DNA of 37,397 nt, taken from contig JAKFGP010000035.1 of the NCBI GenBank assembly GCA_021502835.1, positions 1 to 37,397 on the forward strand. The letters are read 5' to 3'. Under the pieces are notes generated by a model. It searched no databases, was not told where the DNA came from, and was given only the letters and a program-made list of their open reading frames with translations. Made by a program: the position numbers and the translations under genes. Origin of the DNA: Streptomyces thinghirensis (GTDB taxonomy: Bacteria; Actinomycetota; Actinomycetia; Streptomycetales; Streptomycetaceae). Shown here piece by piece: positions 19,645 through 29,560 of the stretch. Numbering within the stretch: position 1 is the first letter of the stretch; every line of letters begins with the position of its first letter.

Positions 19645-20838
19645 ATGGCGAAGCACTGGGCGGACTTCCAGTACGAGATCTATCTCAACGGGATGACGGG
19701 TGCCGTGCCGTTGCTGCCCACGGACCTGACCCGGCTGGAAGAGCTCACCGAGCGACGCCCTCGGCCCCCGGCCCCGTCGGATACGTCGCGGGCAGCGCCG
19801 GGTGACGGCAGCACCGCGCCCGCGCCAACCGGGCGGCCCTCGACTGGCGCCGGATCGTCCCGCGCATGCTGGGCGGGACGTGCACGAACGGGATCTCTCG
19901 GTCGAGGTGCTGGGCACTCCCTGCCCGCTCCGCTGGCGCTGGCACCGGTCGGTGTCCTGTCGATCATGCATCCGGAGGCGGAGCCGGCCGCCGCCCGCGC
20001 CGCCGCCGCCTCAGGGCGTGCCGTGTCATCCTGTCCTCGGCGTCGAGCACGCCCATGGAGCAGGTCGCCGAGGCGATGGGCGACGCCGAGCGCTGGTTCC
20101 AGCTGTACTGGCCGAAGGACCGCGAGGCGGCCCGCAGTTTCCTGGACCGGGCAGAAGGCGGCCGGATACAGCGCGCTGTTCGTCACACTGGACACACCGC
20201 TGCTATCCTGGCGCCCGCGCCGATCTCGACCAGGCCTACCTGCCGCCCCTGCATCAGGGTGGGCACCGCCAACTACTTCTCGACCGCGGCGTTCCGGGCA
20301 GGCTGTGAAGCCCGTGCACGAGGACTCGAACGCGGCCGTGATGCACCTACCGTCCGGCATGTTCTCCGATCCCGCCAAGTCCTGGCCGGATCTGGCGTTC
20401 CTGCGGGAGAACTGGGACGGCCCGATCGTCCTCGGCGGCGTCCTGCACCCGGACGACGCTACGCGGCTCGCCGCCGACGCCGGGATGGACGGCGTGGTGG
20501 TTTCCAACCACGGCGGCCGTCAGGTGGCGGGATCGCCGTCGCGGCGGCCGATGCCCTGCCGCGCGTGGTGGAGGCGGTCGGCGACCGCCTGTCGCGTGCT
20601 GTTCGACAGCGGGGTACGCACCGGTGACGACAGGCGTCTTCAAGGCGCTGGCGCTCGGCGCGCGAGCGGTGCTCCTCGGCCGCCCCTACGTCTAGGTCCT
20701 GGGCCTCGACGGACAGGCGGGCGTCAGAGCACGTGATCCGCTGCCTGCTCGCCGAACTCGACCTCACCCTGGCCCTGTCCGGGCACGCTTCTCCGGCCGC
20801 GCCTCGGCCCCGCCGACCTCGTCGAGGATCCCGCCTGA
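19645..20838 (+). CDS. FMN-dependent alpha-hydroxyacid oxidase, lactate 2-monooxygenase-like (frame-broken)
   Basis: Flavoenzyme of about 395 residues that oxidises L-lactate or a related 2-hydroxyacid. ATG 19645 gives MAKHWADFQYEIYLNGMTG, then LPTDLTRLEELTERRLGPGP-like, a VLGTPLPAPLALAPVGVLS segment, ILSSASSTPMEQVAEAM, WFQLYWPKDREAARSFLDRA, LFVTLDTPLLSWRPRDLDQA, FLRENWDGPIVLGGVLHPDD and MDGVVVSNHGGRQVAGS, which has the active-site His and Arg of SNHGGRQ. VLFDSGVRTGDD (FMN phosphate loop), ARAVLLGRPYV and EHVIRCLLAELDLTLALSGH complete the barrel. An in-frame TAG at 20694-20696 sits where YVYGLGLDG is expected and looks like a read error. The end is TGA 20836-20838. Confidence 0.9.
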
Positions 20839-20881
20839 CCCGCCGGGGAGACGTCCCGACCCGCCGGGGGGCGTCCCCGCG
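20836..20881. repeat. Near-perfect 22-bp tandem repeat
   Basis: Two consecutive units beginning GACCCGCCGGGG and ending CGTCCC overlap the stop region of the oxidase gene. They contain GGGG/CCCC pairs that may fold and contribute to termination. Confidence 0.45.
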
Positions 20882-20910
20882 ACCGACTCGCCCCGCCCGG
20901 CGGCCGTGGT

Positions 20911-20931
20911 GGCGGCGCGGGGTTCGCCGCC
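20911..20931. terminator. Hairpin between convergent genes
   Basis: GGCGGCG and CGCCGCC arms around a 7-base loop, between the oxidase (plus, ends 20838) and the lectin-domain gene (minus, ends 21000). Moderate strength. Confidence 0.5.
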
Positions 20932-20999
20932 GTCATCGCGGAAGCGGCCCCGCGCCCCTTCGAGCCGCGTCCGACGCACCCGGACGCCGCCGGCCCGCC

Positions 21000-22621
21000 T
21001 CAGCCGCCCGGCAGTTCCACGCGCCGGACCGTCCGGGGCGCCGGTACCGGCGATCGACAGGAACCCTCCGCGGTCGGTACCGGGTCGGTCCGCCAGCGCT
21101 GGCCGTCGGAGCCGTCGTGGATCTTGACGACGATGTCGGCGTCCGGGGCACCCGTGGTGGCGGCGAGGGCCAGCTGCTCTGCCGGCGCGGCACCAGCTCT
21201 CCCTGCCCGGTCAGGTCGTAGCGCACGTCGTCGCCCCGCTCGGTGCCCTCGTCGGCGCAGGTACCGAGGAATGACGGCTCCGGCGTCCGCCTGCGAGTCA
21301 GACACAGCCCCGGGTCGGCGACGCTGCGCAGCAGCCCGTCGTCCTCGTAGGTCACTGCTGGGTCCACGCCTCGGAGCACCTCGCCAGCCGGGCACCCGCG
21401 CCGGCCTTCGAGCTCGCCCCGGACGTCGAGGCACAGGTCCGCGGCGACGTTGCGCAGCCGCGTCCGGGTCCGCCGCCGTGGGCAGCCCGGCCGCGCCGGG
21501 CGGTTTCGGGCCGCTGGTCCCGGACGTGTCACCGTCCTCGCCGACGGCGCTGGTGGAGGCGGCCGGATCGGCGGCCTCCGCCGTCGTACGACCACACACT
21601 GACCACGAGGCACGATCGCCAGCACTCCGGCCACGAGGCGGCGCCGAGCTGCCTGAGCACCGACCGGCCGGAACGCGACCGGCCCGCACTCGCGCACGGG
21701 CATCGGGGATCCGGGCCAGCAGCCCGGGGCGTCCCGCCGCGGTGCCGTGCGGCGCCCGCGGCGAGCGCGCGCCCAGCGTCGCGCGTGCCCGGACGGGAGT
21801 CGAGATAGCGCCGGGCACCCCAGCCGAGCACCGCTTCGGCGATCAGCGTACCCAACTCGCGCTCGAAGTGGCTGAGTTGTTCGGCCGCCCCCGTGCCGGC
21901 GGTGGCGGCAGTCCGCCAGGTGCTTCCGGACGTCCGGCAGCGGGGCGCGCCCCCGGCGGATCGGGACGTCGAGGAGACGGCTGTGGAAGCGGCAGTCCTG
22001 GGTCGGCGCGAGTTGCCGATGCGCGTGCAGACAACCCTCGCGGAATTTCTTCACGCGCTTGTTCGAGTGTGGCCGACGCGGTGTCGGTATCCATGCCGAG
22101 CAGACCGGCCGGGACGCTTATGGGCTCCCCTCGACCTCCGTGTGCACAGCAAACAACGGGCCGGTCCGAGAGGGGAAGCGAATGCGGGACGTGCGGCAAG
22201 CGTTCGGTTTTCCGAGTCAGGACTTCGCCGCCCCGCATACCACGTCCGCCCGCGGGTTTGAGCAACTGCGGAAGAACGCCGGATATCCCGTCGTCGGCGG
22301 GACCACTGCCGGACCGTGTCCCGTACGGCCACCAGCAGCGCCGCGGACGCAGGGCCGTGGCGGGCTCGCCCCTCGGCAGGCGCCGGTCCAGGACCCGGTG
22401 CCAGGCGGCGGCGGTGACTGGCGGTCACCTGGGCCGAGGTGGCGAGGCAGATGGTCGCGTAGTCGTGGGCGGGCTGCCAGTGGCGTGCCATCAGCAGCGC
22501 GGCGGTCCGGGACGCCTCACTCTCCCGGGCCGTCCCCAGCCGCGCGGCCAGCAACTCGTCCGGACTCCCGGGGTCCCCGCCGGAGGGCGGGTACGCGGGT
22601 CGAGGGGGTGGGGGTGGGCAC
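21000..22621 (-). CDS. Sigma-factor-like protein with membrane span and ricin-type lectin domain (frame-broken)
   Basis: About 540 residues. The GTG at 22619-22621 follows GGAAGGA and gives MPTPTPSTRVPAL. The N-terminal part is helical, with ALLMARHWQPAHDYATICLA and LLVAVRDTVRQW. EPISVPAGLLGMDTDTASAT and LEQAREKFREGCLHAHRQLA resemble a sigma region-4 helix-turn-helix. DVPIRRG and DVRKHLADCRHRRH resemble a zf-HC2 anti-sigma zinc finger. AEAVLGWGARRYLDSRPG follows. A single span (RRLVAGVLAIVLVVSVWSY) leads to a DxSTSAV Ser/Thr/Pro linker and a C-terminal domain with NVAADLCLDVRGE, LLRSVADPGLCL and DGQRWRTDP that looks ricin-B-like. It is annotated in relatives as RICIN-domain protein. Its role is not known; a sugar- or wall-sensing regulator is an inference. 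Confidence 0.75.
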
Positions 22622-22679
22622 TGAGATGTTTCCTTCCCACGCGCAGGTGACTCCAGAAGTTCCGATCGCCGAAAAGCGA

Positions 22680-22694
22680 ACACCAGATTGGTGT
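22680..22694. promoter_or_regulatory. Perfect inverted repeat ACACCA-GAT-TGGTGT, candidate operator
   Basis: Perfect 6-bp arms with a 3-base spacer about 60 bp upstream of the lectin-domain gene start. It overlaps TGGTGTATACCT (22689-22700), which matches the TGGT-N4-ACC half-pattern of GntR-family DasR-type sites. The regulator is unknown. Confidence 0.55.
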
Positions 22695-22950
22695 ATACCT
22701 TTGGGCGTGGTGTGGGGAGCGTGAATTCGCCACGGCGAAAACGGACCTGGTTCATCAAGACGCGTGCGAGACCCGGCCTTTACCCCCGCACGCGTGCTTC
22801 ACTCTCCGCACAAACCACTCATGGTCCAACAAGGCGACCGGGCAACCTGCGTCTCCCTTTGAAAGAAGGTCGATTTCCGGGCGCAACTCACGCGGCCGGC
22901 ACCTGCTTTCCTGGGCTTTCTTCCCACGCGCCCCGTGTGAAACACGTGCA

Positions 22951-22982
22951 CGCGCCGGTGCGCCGCGCACGCCCCCGGCGCG
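22951..22982 (-). terminator. Hairpin downstream of toxin gene
   Basis: CGCGCCGG and CCGGCGCG, perfect 8-bp arms around a 16-base loop that can itself pair. It starts about 29 bases past the toxin stop on the minus strand. Confidence 0.55.
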
Positions 22983-23010
22983 CGCCCCGGCGTGGTGGTC
23001 TGGCCGGGCT

Positions 23011-23406
23011 TCAGATCTGCCAGGAACGCAGCCGGTCGGCCGCGCCCTGGCCAGGCATCGCCCCGCCGGACATCGGTCGAACCGTGCCGAGGATCGACCA
23101 GGGCGACCGTTAGGGCGGGTCAGGACCCGATGCTGCTGCGTGACCCCGCAGGCCACGCGGCGGTCGCGCAGGCGAAGCTGGGCGGTGGCCCAGGGCAGGG
23201 GCCAGAGCACGGCAACCCCTGATGTGTGCAGCAGGGCGAAGCGCGCCGCCGACTGGTCGGGGTCTACTTTGAGGCGGGCGGGTCGACGCGGTGCCGGGCG
23301 ACGGCGGCGACTAACGCGGAGAAGTCGTCGATGGTGGGCCGCTCCGGCGGCACTTCCTCATGGCGCTGGAGCAGCCAGGGACGTCGATGTGCAGGACCGG
23401 CGCCAT
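23011..23406 (-). CDS. Fic/Doc-like toxin of a toxin-antitoxin pair (frame-broken)
   Basis: A protein of about 131 residues. The ATG at 23404-23406 gives MAPVLHIDVPWLLQRHEEV after one indel, then PPERPTIDDFSALVAAVARHRV, a DPDQSAARFALLHTSGVAVL stretch, WPLPWATAQ, FACATA and at the end GAADRLRSWQI with TGA at 23011-23013. This is the pattern of the Streptomyces fic family toxin component. Such Doc-like toxins inactivate translation factors by phosphorylation or AMPylation. The Fic loop (canonical HPFxDGNKR) is strongly degenerate here, reading WPLPWATAQ. The gene starts 3 bases after the antitoxin stop. Family assignment comes from N- and C-terminal segments and context. Confidence 0.75.
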
Positions 23407-23409
23407 GGG

Positions 23410-23660
23410 TCAGGCGGCCCGCCCTCGCCCCTGACGGACGGTGGTTCGTCGTCGGGCAGGCGGCCGCGAACTCGATCGGTGATGGGCCGAGAAGAACTCG
23501 GCGTGGAACGCCTCCGCGCCGCCTGCAGCGCCTCGGTGCTGGGTATGTCGGCGGCGGCGGCCTCCCGCACGAGCGCCTTCATCGACGTACCGCGTTCCTT
23601 GGCGATCTGCCGAAGGTCCTCGAGCTCGCGGTCGCTGAACTCCACGTTCAGAGCTGGCAT
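23410..23660 (-). CDS. Ribbon-helix-helix antitoxin
   Basis: Antitoxin of about 83 residues. The ATG at 23658-23660 follows GTGGGAGGC. The protein reads [20 protein letters not shown], then [19 protein letters not shown], which is a beta strand followed by two helices as in CopG/Arc repressors. [19 protein letters not shown] and a basic tail follow after a frame correction, ending RQGRGRAA at TGA 23410-23412. The N-terminus should bind DNA and the C-terminal tail should cover the toxin. It sits directly upstream of the Doc-like gene. Palindromic CGGTACCG elements just upstream suit autoregulation. Confidence 0.85.
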
Positions 23661-23667
23661 GCCTCCC

Positions 23668-23732
23668 ACGGTACCGCGCGGGTACTGACCCGTAAACACG
23701 CGCAGGTCAGAGCAGCATCACGACGGTACCGC
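23668..23732. promoter_or_regulatory. Paired ACGGTACCGC operator-like repeats before the antitoxin
   Basis: Identical 10-bp elements at 23668-23677 and 23723-23732, each holding the palindrome CGGTACCG, are spaced 55 bp apart. The first also forms GTACC-GCGCG-GGTAC (23671-23685) and overlaps the antitoxin RBS region. They are likely sites for the ribbon-helix-helix antitoxin. Confidence 0.6.
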
Positions 23733-23760
23733 AGAGGAGGCGGGCGGGGCGGTGGTGCGG

Positions 23761-26023
23761 TCAGCTCTGGTCCGCCACGAAGGGAGGCCATGCGGGCCAG
23801 TGCGGCGTTCCAGTTGATGGTGTGCTCGTTGGTCGACCAGGACTGGATGTCGTCGATGAAGCAGAACTGGGCTACCCAGCCCTGGAGTTTGCTCTGTGCG
23901 TAGGGGTCCTGGATGTTCGAGGTCTGGCCTCGCCGGGCAGGGTGCCGTCGGGGCGGGGCCGGCAGCGCCGGGTCGAGCTGCTTGGCGTACCAGCGGCTGG
24001 CTGGTTGTGGGCGTTGACCTCGCCGTAGCCGGTGACGTACGACATGTTCAGCGCGATTGCGGCCCAGGATGTAGTCCATGCTCTGCGGGCGCCGTCACGG
24101 TACTTGGGGCCGCCGGTGATGTCGTAGGCGGTGGCGAGGACTGACCGCGTTGTTGAGGATCTGGTGGCTGGAGCCCCAGTCGTAGAGGTTGCCCCTCGGG
24201 GGGCGTAGGGCATGCCGTAGGGATGCGCCTTGAGCGTGGCCAGGTACCGGTCGGCGCCCTGGACGACCGGAGCGGCGTACCTTGTCCCGGCCGGGGAGCC
24301 GGGTTGGGCACGGTCGCCAGGTCCAGCCGGGCCGCCGCCGCGGTGCGGGCCCAGTCGAAGTGAGCCGGGCCGAAGATGTCGGCGGTGTGGACCGGCGGAG
24401 TCGAGCAGTACTCCTTGAAGTCCCGCTCCCCCGTCGTCAGGTACAGCTCGGCGGCGGCCCAATTAGAACTCGTCCTCGACCTGGCCGTCCGGCAGGTGTT
24501 GGCCCCGCCGCCGATGCCGTCGCTCTCGTCGGCGAGGCACGTCGGGTGGGCCAGCGCCGCCGCCCATGCCGTGCGGGCCGCGTCGAGCGCCTTCGCGGCG
24601 AACTCCCGGTCGTAGGGGCGGTAGAGGCGGGCCACCTGGGCCGCCGTCGCCGCCAGGTTGAGGGTGGCCGCGGTGGTCGGCGGGTGCAGTTCGCGCTTCT
24701 GCGGGTCGTCGCTGGGCAGCAGCGGCAGTCCGGTCCACGCTCGTCGTGGATCTTGTAGTGGGCCATGCCGGCCAGCGGCTGCCCGTCCGGCACCTGCATC
24801 TTCAGCAGGAAGTCCAGCTCCCAGCGGACCTCGTCGAGGATGTCCGGCACCTTGTTCCCGCTCTCCGGGATGTCGAGCGTGCCGTCGCCGAGCTTCGAGG
24901 GCTCACCGGTGCGGGCGTGCAGCGAGCGCTCGTAGGTGCTGAGCAGCTCCCAGGTGGAGATGCCGCCGTTGACGACGTACTTGCCGTGGTCGCCGGCGTC
25001 GTACCAGCCGCCGGAGACGTCGAGGGTGTAGTCGCAGACGCCGGGCTGGCAGGGCACGTCGGTGTCGCCCTGGTTGGGTGCCACGCCCACGTGTCCGGCC
25101 GGGCGGGCGTAGCCGGGGGCGCAGGTCGCCGCTGATCGGGGTGCCGCTGCACTGTGTGTAGTAGTACTTCGCCGGAGTCGGTGCGCAGCCGCTCGTAGGC
25201 GGCGGTGCCGATGTCGAACGGGCGGCTGGTCTCCCCGTCGGCGACCAGCGTGTAGCCCTCGCCGCGCTTCTTGTGGCGGCCGAAGTCGATCGAGTGGACG
25301 TTCTGGCCGGAGGAGGCGTCGACGCCGCGCGGCTTGCTCCAGCCGTGGGCGACGACCCGGCCGCCGTCGTCCTTGGGCTGCCAGGGCAGGCGCGAGGTCG
25401 CGTCGGTGACCAGCGTGGCGTTCTTCGGGCCGGACGGCAGGTAGCCGACCTGGTTGACCCGGACCCGCGGCCCCCGTGTCGGGCACGTGCGGCTCGGGCG
25501 CCACACCGCCCAGCAGGGACACGTCGTCGACGCAGAATCGCCAGGGGTCGGGGTGCCGCCGAGCTGGAAGCCGACCTGGCCCTGGGTGGTGTCGACGGGT
25601 GAGGTGAAGGTGTACGAGTAGGTGTTGCCGGAGACGCTCAGCTGCGGGCTGACCTCGTGGTAGGTGTCGTACGGGGGACACCGACAGGCCCATGATCGCC
25701 CGGACCACGTGGTCGGCGGGCGTGCCGGTCGCGGTGAAGGAGAGCCTGTACGACTCCCCCGCGACCAGGGGTGATGTCGTTCTGGCCGACGGCCGCGTCC
25801 CAGCGGTTGGCGGTGCCGCCGGGGGCGTCGGCGCACAGTCGGCCGTCGGACATGCCCGCGGTGACGTTGCTGCTCGTCCACCAGGATTCGGTGCCGTTGT
25901 CGAAGGTGCCGTTCTTGATCCTGCTCCGGTCTCCTCGGCTCCGGCCGGGGCGGCGGGCAACGCGGTGACGGCCGCCGCCAGCAGCGCGGTCAGGGAGACG
26001 AGCGCGGTTCTGCGTTTTCTCAC
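23761..26023 (-). CDS. Secreted GH9 endoglucanase with N-terminal carbohydrate-binding module (frame-broken)
   Basis: Cellulase of about 754 residues that cuts beta-1,4-glucan. The GTG at 26021-26023 follows GAGGAG. The signal peptide reads [20 protein letters not shown] to APAGAEE. A CBM4/9-like module follows ([29 protein letters not shown]). A cellulase Ig-like domain comes next ([36 protein letters not shown]). The GH9 catalytic domain reads [16 protein letters not shown], with the catalytic Asp, then [40 protein letters not shown] and [20 protein letters not shown], with the catalytic Glu in TNE. It ends RMASFVADQS at TGA 23761-23763. A perfect CebR box lies 55 bp upstream, so cello-oligosaccharide induction is expected. 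No C-terminal binding module. Confidence 0.92.
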
Positions 26024-26077
26024 GTCTGGGCTCCTCGGGGAGGTGCGGATGGCGCTCACGTAGAGGGAGGCGTCGAA

Positions 26078-26091
26078 TGGGAGCGCTCCCA
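26078..26091. promoter_or_regulatory. Perfect CebR box TGGGAGCGCTCCCA
   Basis: This 14-bp palindrome equals the known Streptomyces CebR operator. It lies 55 bp upstream of the GH9 start and after the GH2 terminator, so it should control the cellulase. CebR is a LacI-family repressor released by cellobiose or cellotriose. Confidence 0.93.
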
Positions 26092-26137
26092 AAAGCGGTC
26101 GCAGCCACGCTTGTGGCAGACATGACATGCCGTCAAC

Positions 26138-26168
26138 GGTCCGGACGGGACTGGTTCCCGTCCGGACC
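26138..26168 (-). terminator. Strong terminator after the GH2 gene
   Basis: Perfect 13-bp arms GGTCCGGACGGGA and TCCCGTCCGGACC with a 5-base loop, starting 14 bases past the proposed GH2 stop on the minus strand. It separates the GH2 and GH9 transcription units. Confidence 0.85.
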
Positions 26169-26181
26169 CCGCGCGGCCGGC

Positions 26182-29100
26182 TCAGACGACCGGGCGCCTC
26201 CAGGCGGCTGATGCGGATCGCGCCCTTCGGCTCACCGGGGTGGCGGCTGGTCAGCGTGAGGCGGACCCGGGAGCCGCGCACCGGCTCGAAGGTGATGAGG
26301 GGTGGGCACGTCGGACGCGGCGGCCCAGTCGGTCCGCGCCCCCCTCGGCCGCGTGCGCAGGCACGGCCGTCCCAGACGGCGACCTCGACCGTGGCGGGCA
26401 GGCTGTGGGTGGCGTCGACGGTGAAGGAGACCTCGATCCCCCCCGGTCGTAGGTGCGCCGCGAAGCCGGTGGTCGACCGAGACCCAGTCCTCGGCGCGGG
26501 CCCCGTCGAACGACGGGCAGCAGGGCGGTGGCCGCCTTGTGGAAGCCGTTGGACCAGCCGGTCGCCCGGGTCGCCGTCGAGCATGGCGGCGGGAAGCGTG
26601 TCGGGGCGGCCAGGGTGACTCGCGTCCGCGTGCGGGAGGTCCGGGGCGCCGGGTGCTCGGGCCGGAACTCCGCGGCCGGTGTGGTGGCGCGGGGACGCGG
26701 CGCGGCGGGCGCGCACGGTCGCCGTGTCCGTGCGCAGCCCGTCCGCGCGGGCGGTCACCCGTACCGTGCCCGGCCGGGTGCCGGACCGCACGATGGCGAG
26801 GGGCCTTGCCGTGGAAGGCGGTGCGGGTACTGGCCTGGTAGCGCTCCGGCGCTCTCCTGGCGGCCGTTGTCCAGTCCGGCGAGGGAGCCTCCCGCGACGT
26901 CGAAGGAGATGAGGTGTTCGGCGCCGGGGACCACCACGCCGCGCCGGTCGACCACCTCGGCGGTCACGAAGACCAGGGAGCGGCCGTCCGCGGCGACGCT
27001 GTCGCGGTCGGGGGTGGGCGTACGGCGTGCGGCGCCCCCGCGCGGTGCACAGGGACGTCGGTGGCGACCGCCCGGCCGGCCCGCCGGGCGACGGCGCTTC
27101 AGTTCGCCCGCCTCGAAGGGCACCTTCCAGGTCAGGTGGAGCTTGCCCGCGCTTTGCCGTTCGGGCTGAGTGTAACTGCCGGGGTAGGGCCGCCGGTGAA
27201 GGTCTTGTCGTCGCCGGTGGCCTCGGTGAAGTCTCCAGATAGGTACGGCCGTCGACGGTCTTCTTGGTGTCGAACGTACAGGTACCGAGGGATCTGCCGT
27301 TCAGGTACAGCTCGACGGTGTCGACGTTGGCGTACGCCCAGACCTCGACCGTGTCGCCCTCGCGGTGGTTCCAGGTCGTCGGCGGCAGGTGGACCATCGG
27401 CTCGTCCGTCCACTGGCTCCGGAACAGGTGGTACATGTCCTTCGGGGAAGCCGGCGGTGTCGACCGCGCCGAAGAAGGACGCCTTCACCGGGAAGACGTC
27501 GTACGGCGTCGGCTCGCCGATGTAGTCGATGCCGGACCACAGGAACTGGCCGGCGAACCACTTCCGGTCCCGGTCCTTCTTGTGGCCCGTACTCGCCGCT
27601 CATGGTCCAGGAGGCGAGGTTGTTGTCGTAGGATGAGGTGGCCCGCTTCCCGGGCGTCTGGTTCTCGCCGGTGTTGAGGTGTTCCGGTTCCTGGTAGGTG
27701 CCGCGCGTGGAGGTCTCGGACGACGACTCGGACTCGAAGAGGAAGAGGGTGCGGGTAGGCCGCGTGCAGGTCGTCCACCGACTTGGCGGTGTTGTAGTTG
27801 AGGCCGAGTCCGTCCAGCTTGGCCAGCATCAGGTCGGCCGCGGAGCCCTTGGCGGGCATCCGGCGGTACTTGTCGGAGCCGATGACCAGCGGGCGGGTGT
27901 CGTCGGCGGCCCGGATGGCGTCGATGACCCGGTCGGCCATGGCGAGTCCGGCGGTGGAGGTGAGTCGGGGACCTCGTTGCCGATGGACCACATCACCACG
28001 GCGGGCGAGTTGCGGGCCGCCAGCACCATCTCGGTGGCGTCCTTCTCGCACCACTCGTCGAAGAACCGGCCGTAGTCGTAGCGGTTCTTGCCGGTGCGCC
28101 AGCAGTCGAAGGCCTCCACCAGCATCACGATGCCCATCTCCTCGCAGACCTCGATCATCTCGGGGCGCGGGCGGGTTGTGCGAGGTGCGGAAGGCGTTGA
28201 CGCCCATCGACCTCACGATGGTCATCTGGCGGCGGATCGCGTCGATGCTGACGGCGGCGCCGAGTGCGCCGAGGTCGTGGTGCAGGTCGACGCCCTTGAT
28301 CTTGGCGTACCGGCCGTTGGGTGGAAGCCCTCCTCGGGGTCGACGTGGAAGGTGCGGACGCCGAACGGGGTGCGGTAGGTGTCGACGGTCGGCCGCCGAC
28401 GCGCAGTTCGGTGTGCAGGGTGTAGCGGTGCGGGGTCGCGAAGTCCCGCATCCGCGGGCGGGTGACGGTGAGTTCGTGGACTTCGTTCGCCTCTTCGGCG
28501 ACGCGGGCCGTGGAGGCGGCGCGGGCCACGGTGCGTCCGTCCGCGTCCTTGACCGCCGACCTGATCTCGACCTCGCGCGCAGTGCCCGACGCGTTCACGA
28601 CGGACGTCTCCACTCGGACGACGGCGCGCTCCTCGCTCACCTGCGGTGTGGTGACGTACGTGCCCCAGCGCCGTACGTGCACCGGTTCGGTGACGACGAG
28701 GCGGACCTCGCGGTAGATGCCGCTGCCGGAGTACCAGCGGCTGCTCGGCAACCGGTTGCGCACCTGGACCGCGAGGACGTTCTCGGTGCGGCCGTCGGTG
28801 TGCACCAGGTCGGTGAGATCGAGGGCGAAGCCGGTGTAGCCGTAGGGGTGGCGGCCGGCCTCCCGGCCGTTGCAGTGGACGCGGGAGTCCATGTAGACGC
28901 CGTCGAACTCGACCGATATCCGCTTGCCCGGCGAGGGCGGGCGGCAGGGTGAACCCGAGGCGGTACCAGCCGAGGCCGCCGGGCGGAAGCCGGTGCCGCT
29001 GGTGGTGCCGTGCTCGGTGGTGGGCGTCTGTTCGATGCTCCAGTCGTGCGGGACGGCGACCTCGCGCCACGCCGAGTCGTCGTGGGCCGGGTCCGCGGCG

Positions 29101-29293
29101 CCGGTGGAGTCGTCGGCGGAACCGTCGAGGTCGACCAGCAGGAAGCGCCAGCCGTCGAGCAGGGGGGAATGGTGCCGCGGCCCGCGCCGCTCTCCGTGGC
29201 GTCCGCGGCCCACGCCGACGGGGCGCCCAGCACGCCCCCGGCCGCCGGGGCGGCGGCGGAGGCGATCAGAACCGATCTGCGCGTGACCGTCAT
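26182..29293 (-). CDS. Tat-exported GH2 glycosidase with DUF4982 and discoidin-like domain (frame-broken 3' half)
   Basis: Beta-galactosidase-type protein of about 1037 residues. The ATG at 29291-29293 follows GAGGGAGA. The twin-arginine signal reads [17 protein letters not shown]. The sugar-binding domain reads [29 protein letters not shown] and [20 protein letters not shown]. The TIM barrel reads [45 protein letters not shown] (acid/base Glu in GNE), a [14 protein letters not shown] segment, then [20 protein letters not shown]4982-like [20 protein letters not shown] follows. Later come an Ig-like part and a C-terminal F5/8-type segment ending in ISRLEAPGR. The exact substrate (beta-galactoside or other) is not shown. 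The first half is almost error-free, and the stop at 26182 needs one frame correction. Confidence 0.9.
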
Positions 29294-29560
29294 GGCGGAT
29301 CTCCCTCATCAAGCTCATCAGAACTCAGAAGTACTCACAACTGATCGGGAACAAACAGATTCTGACGTTGTGCCACGCGTGGCCGTCAAGACCACGGAAA
29401 GCTCTTTCTGTCCCGGGCGGCCCGGCCGTTCGGCGGCCTCCGCGTCCCCCGGGGCGATCGCGGGCCCGGTGGTTCGGGTCCGCGCGGGGCCCGGACGCAC
29501 TAGGCTGGGACTCAGGTGACGCGCTGTTCACTGAGGGGTGTGCGCAATGGAGTGGCGACG
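29294..29560. other. Divergent intergenic region, GH2 and SpoIIE genes
   Basis: About 267 bases. The first 90 are AT-rich for the genome (29310-29380) and should carry the GH2 promoter on the minus strand. I see no CebR-like palindrome here, so the GH2 gene is probably not under the same control as the GH9 gene. Confidence 0.45.

Larger units (their letters stand above)
22622..23010. other. Intergenic region upstream of lectin-domain gene
   Basis: About 390 bases between the toxin end and the lectin-domain gene start, both on the minus strand. The part 22650-22760 is AT-richer and holds the inverted repeat at 22680-22694 and probably the promoter. The distal part holds the 22951-22982 hairpin. 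No ORF in either strand is convincing. Confidence 0.5.

Noticed and set aside
20694..20696. TAG inside the alpha-hydroxyacid oxidase before its last 45 or so residues
   Set aside because: The conserved GLGLDGQAGVEHVIRCLLA region continues after it, and the expected codons differ by a base or two, so it is taken as an error.
24437..27436. A 999-codon open frame on the minus strand joining parts of the GH2 and GH9 genes
   Set aside because: It crosses a strong terminator, a CebR box and the GH9 signal peptide, and only pieces of it are in the true frame of either enzyme. It is a by-product of indels and high GC, not a fusion protein.
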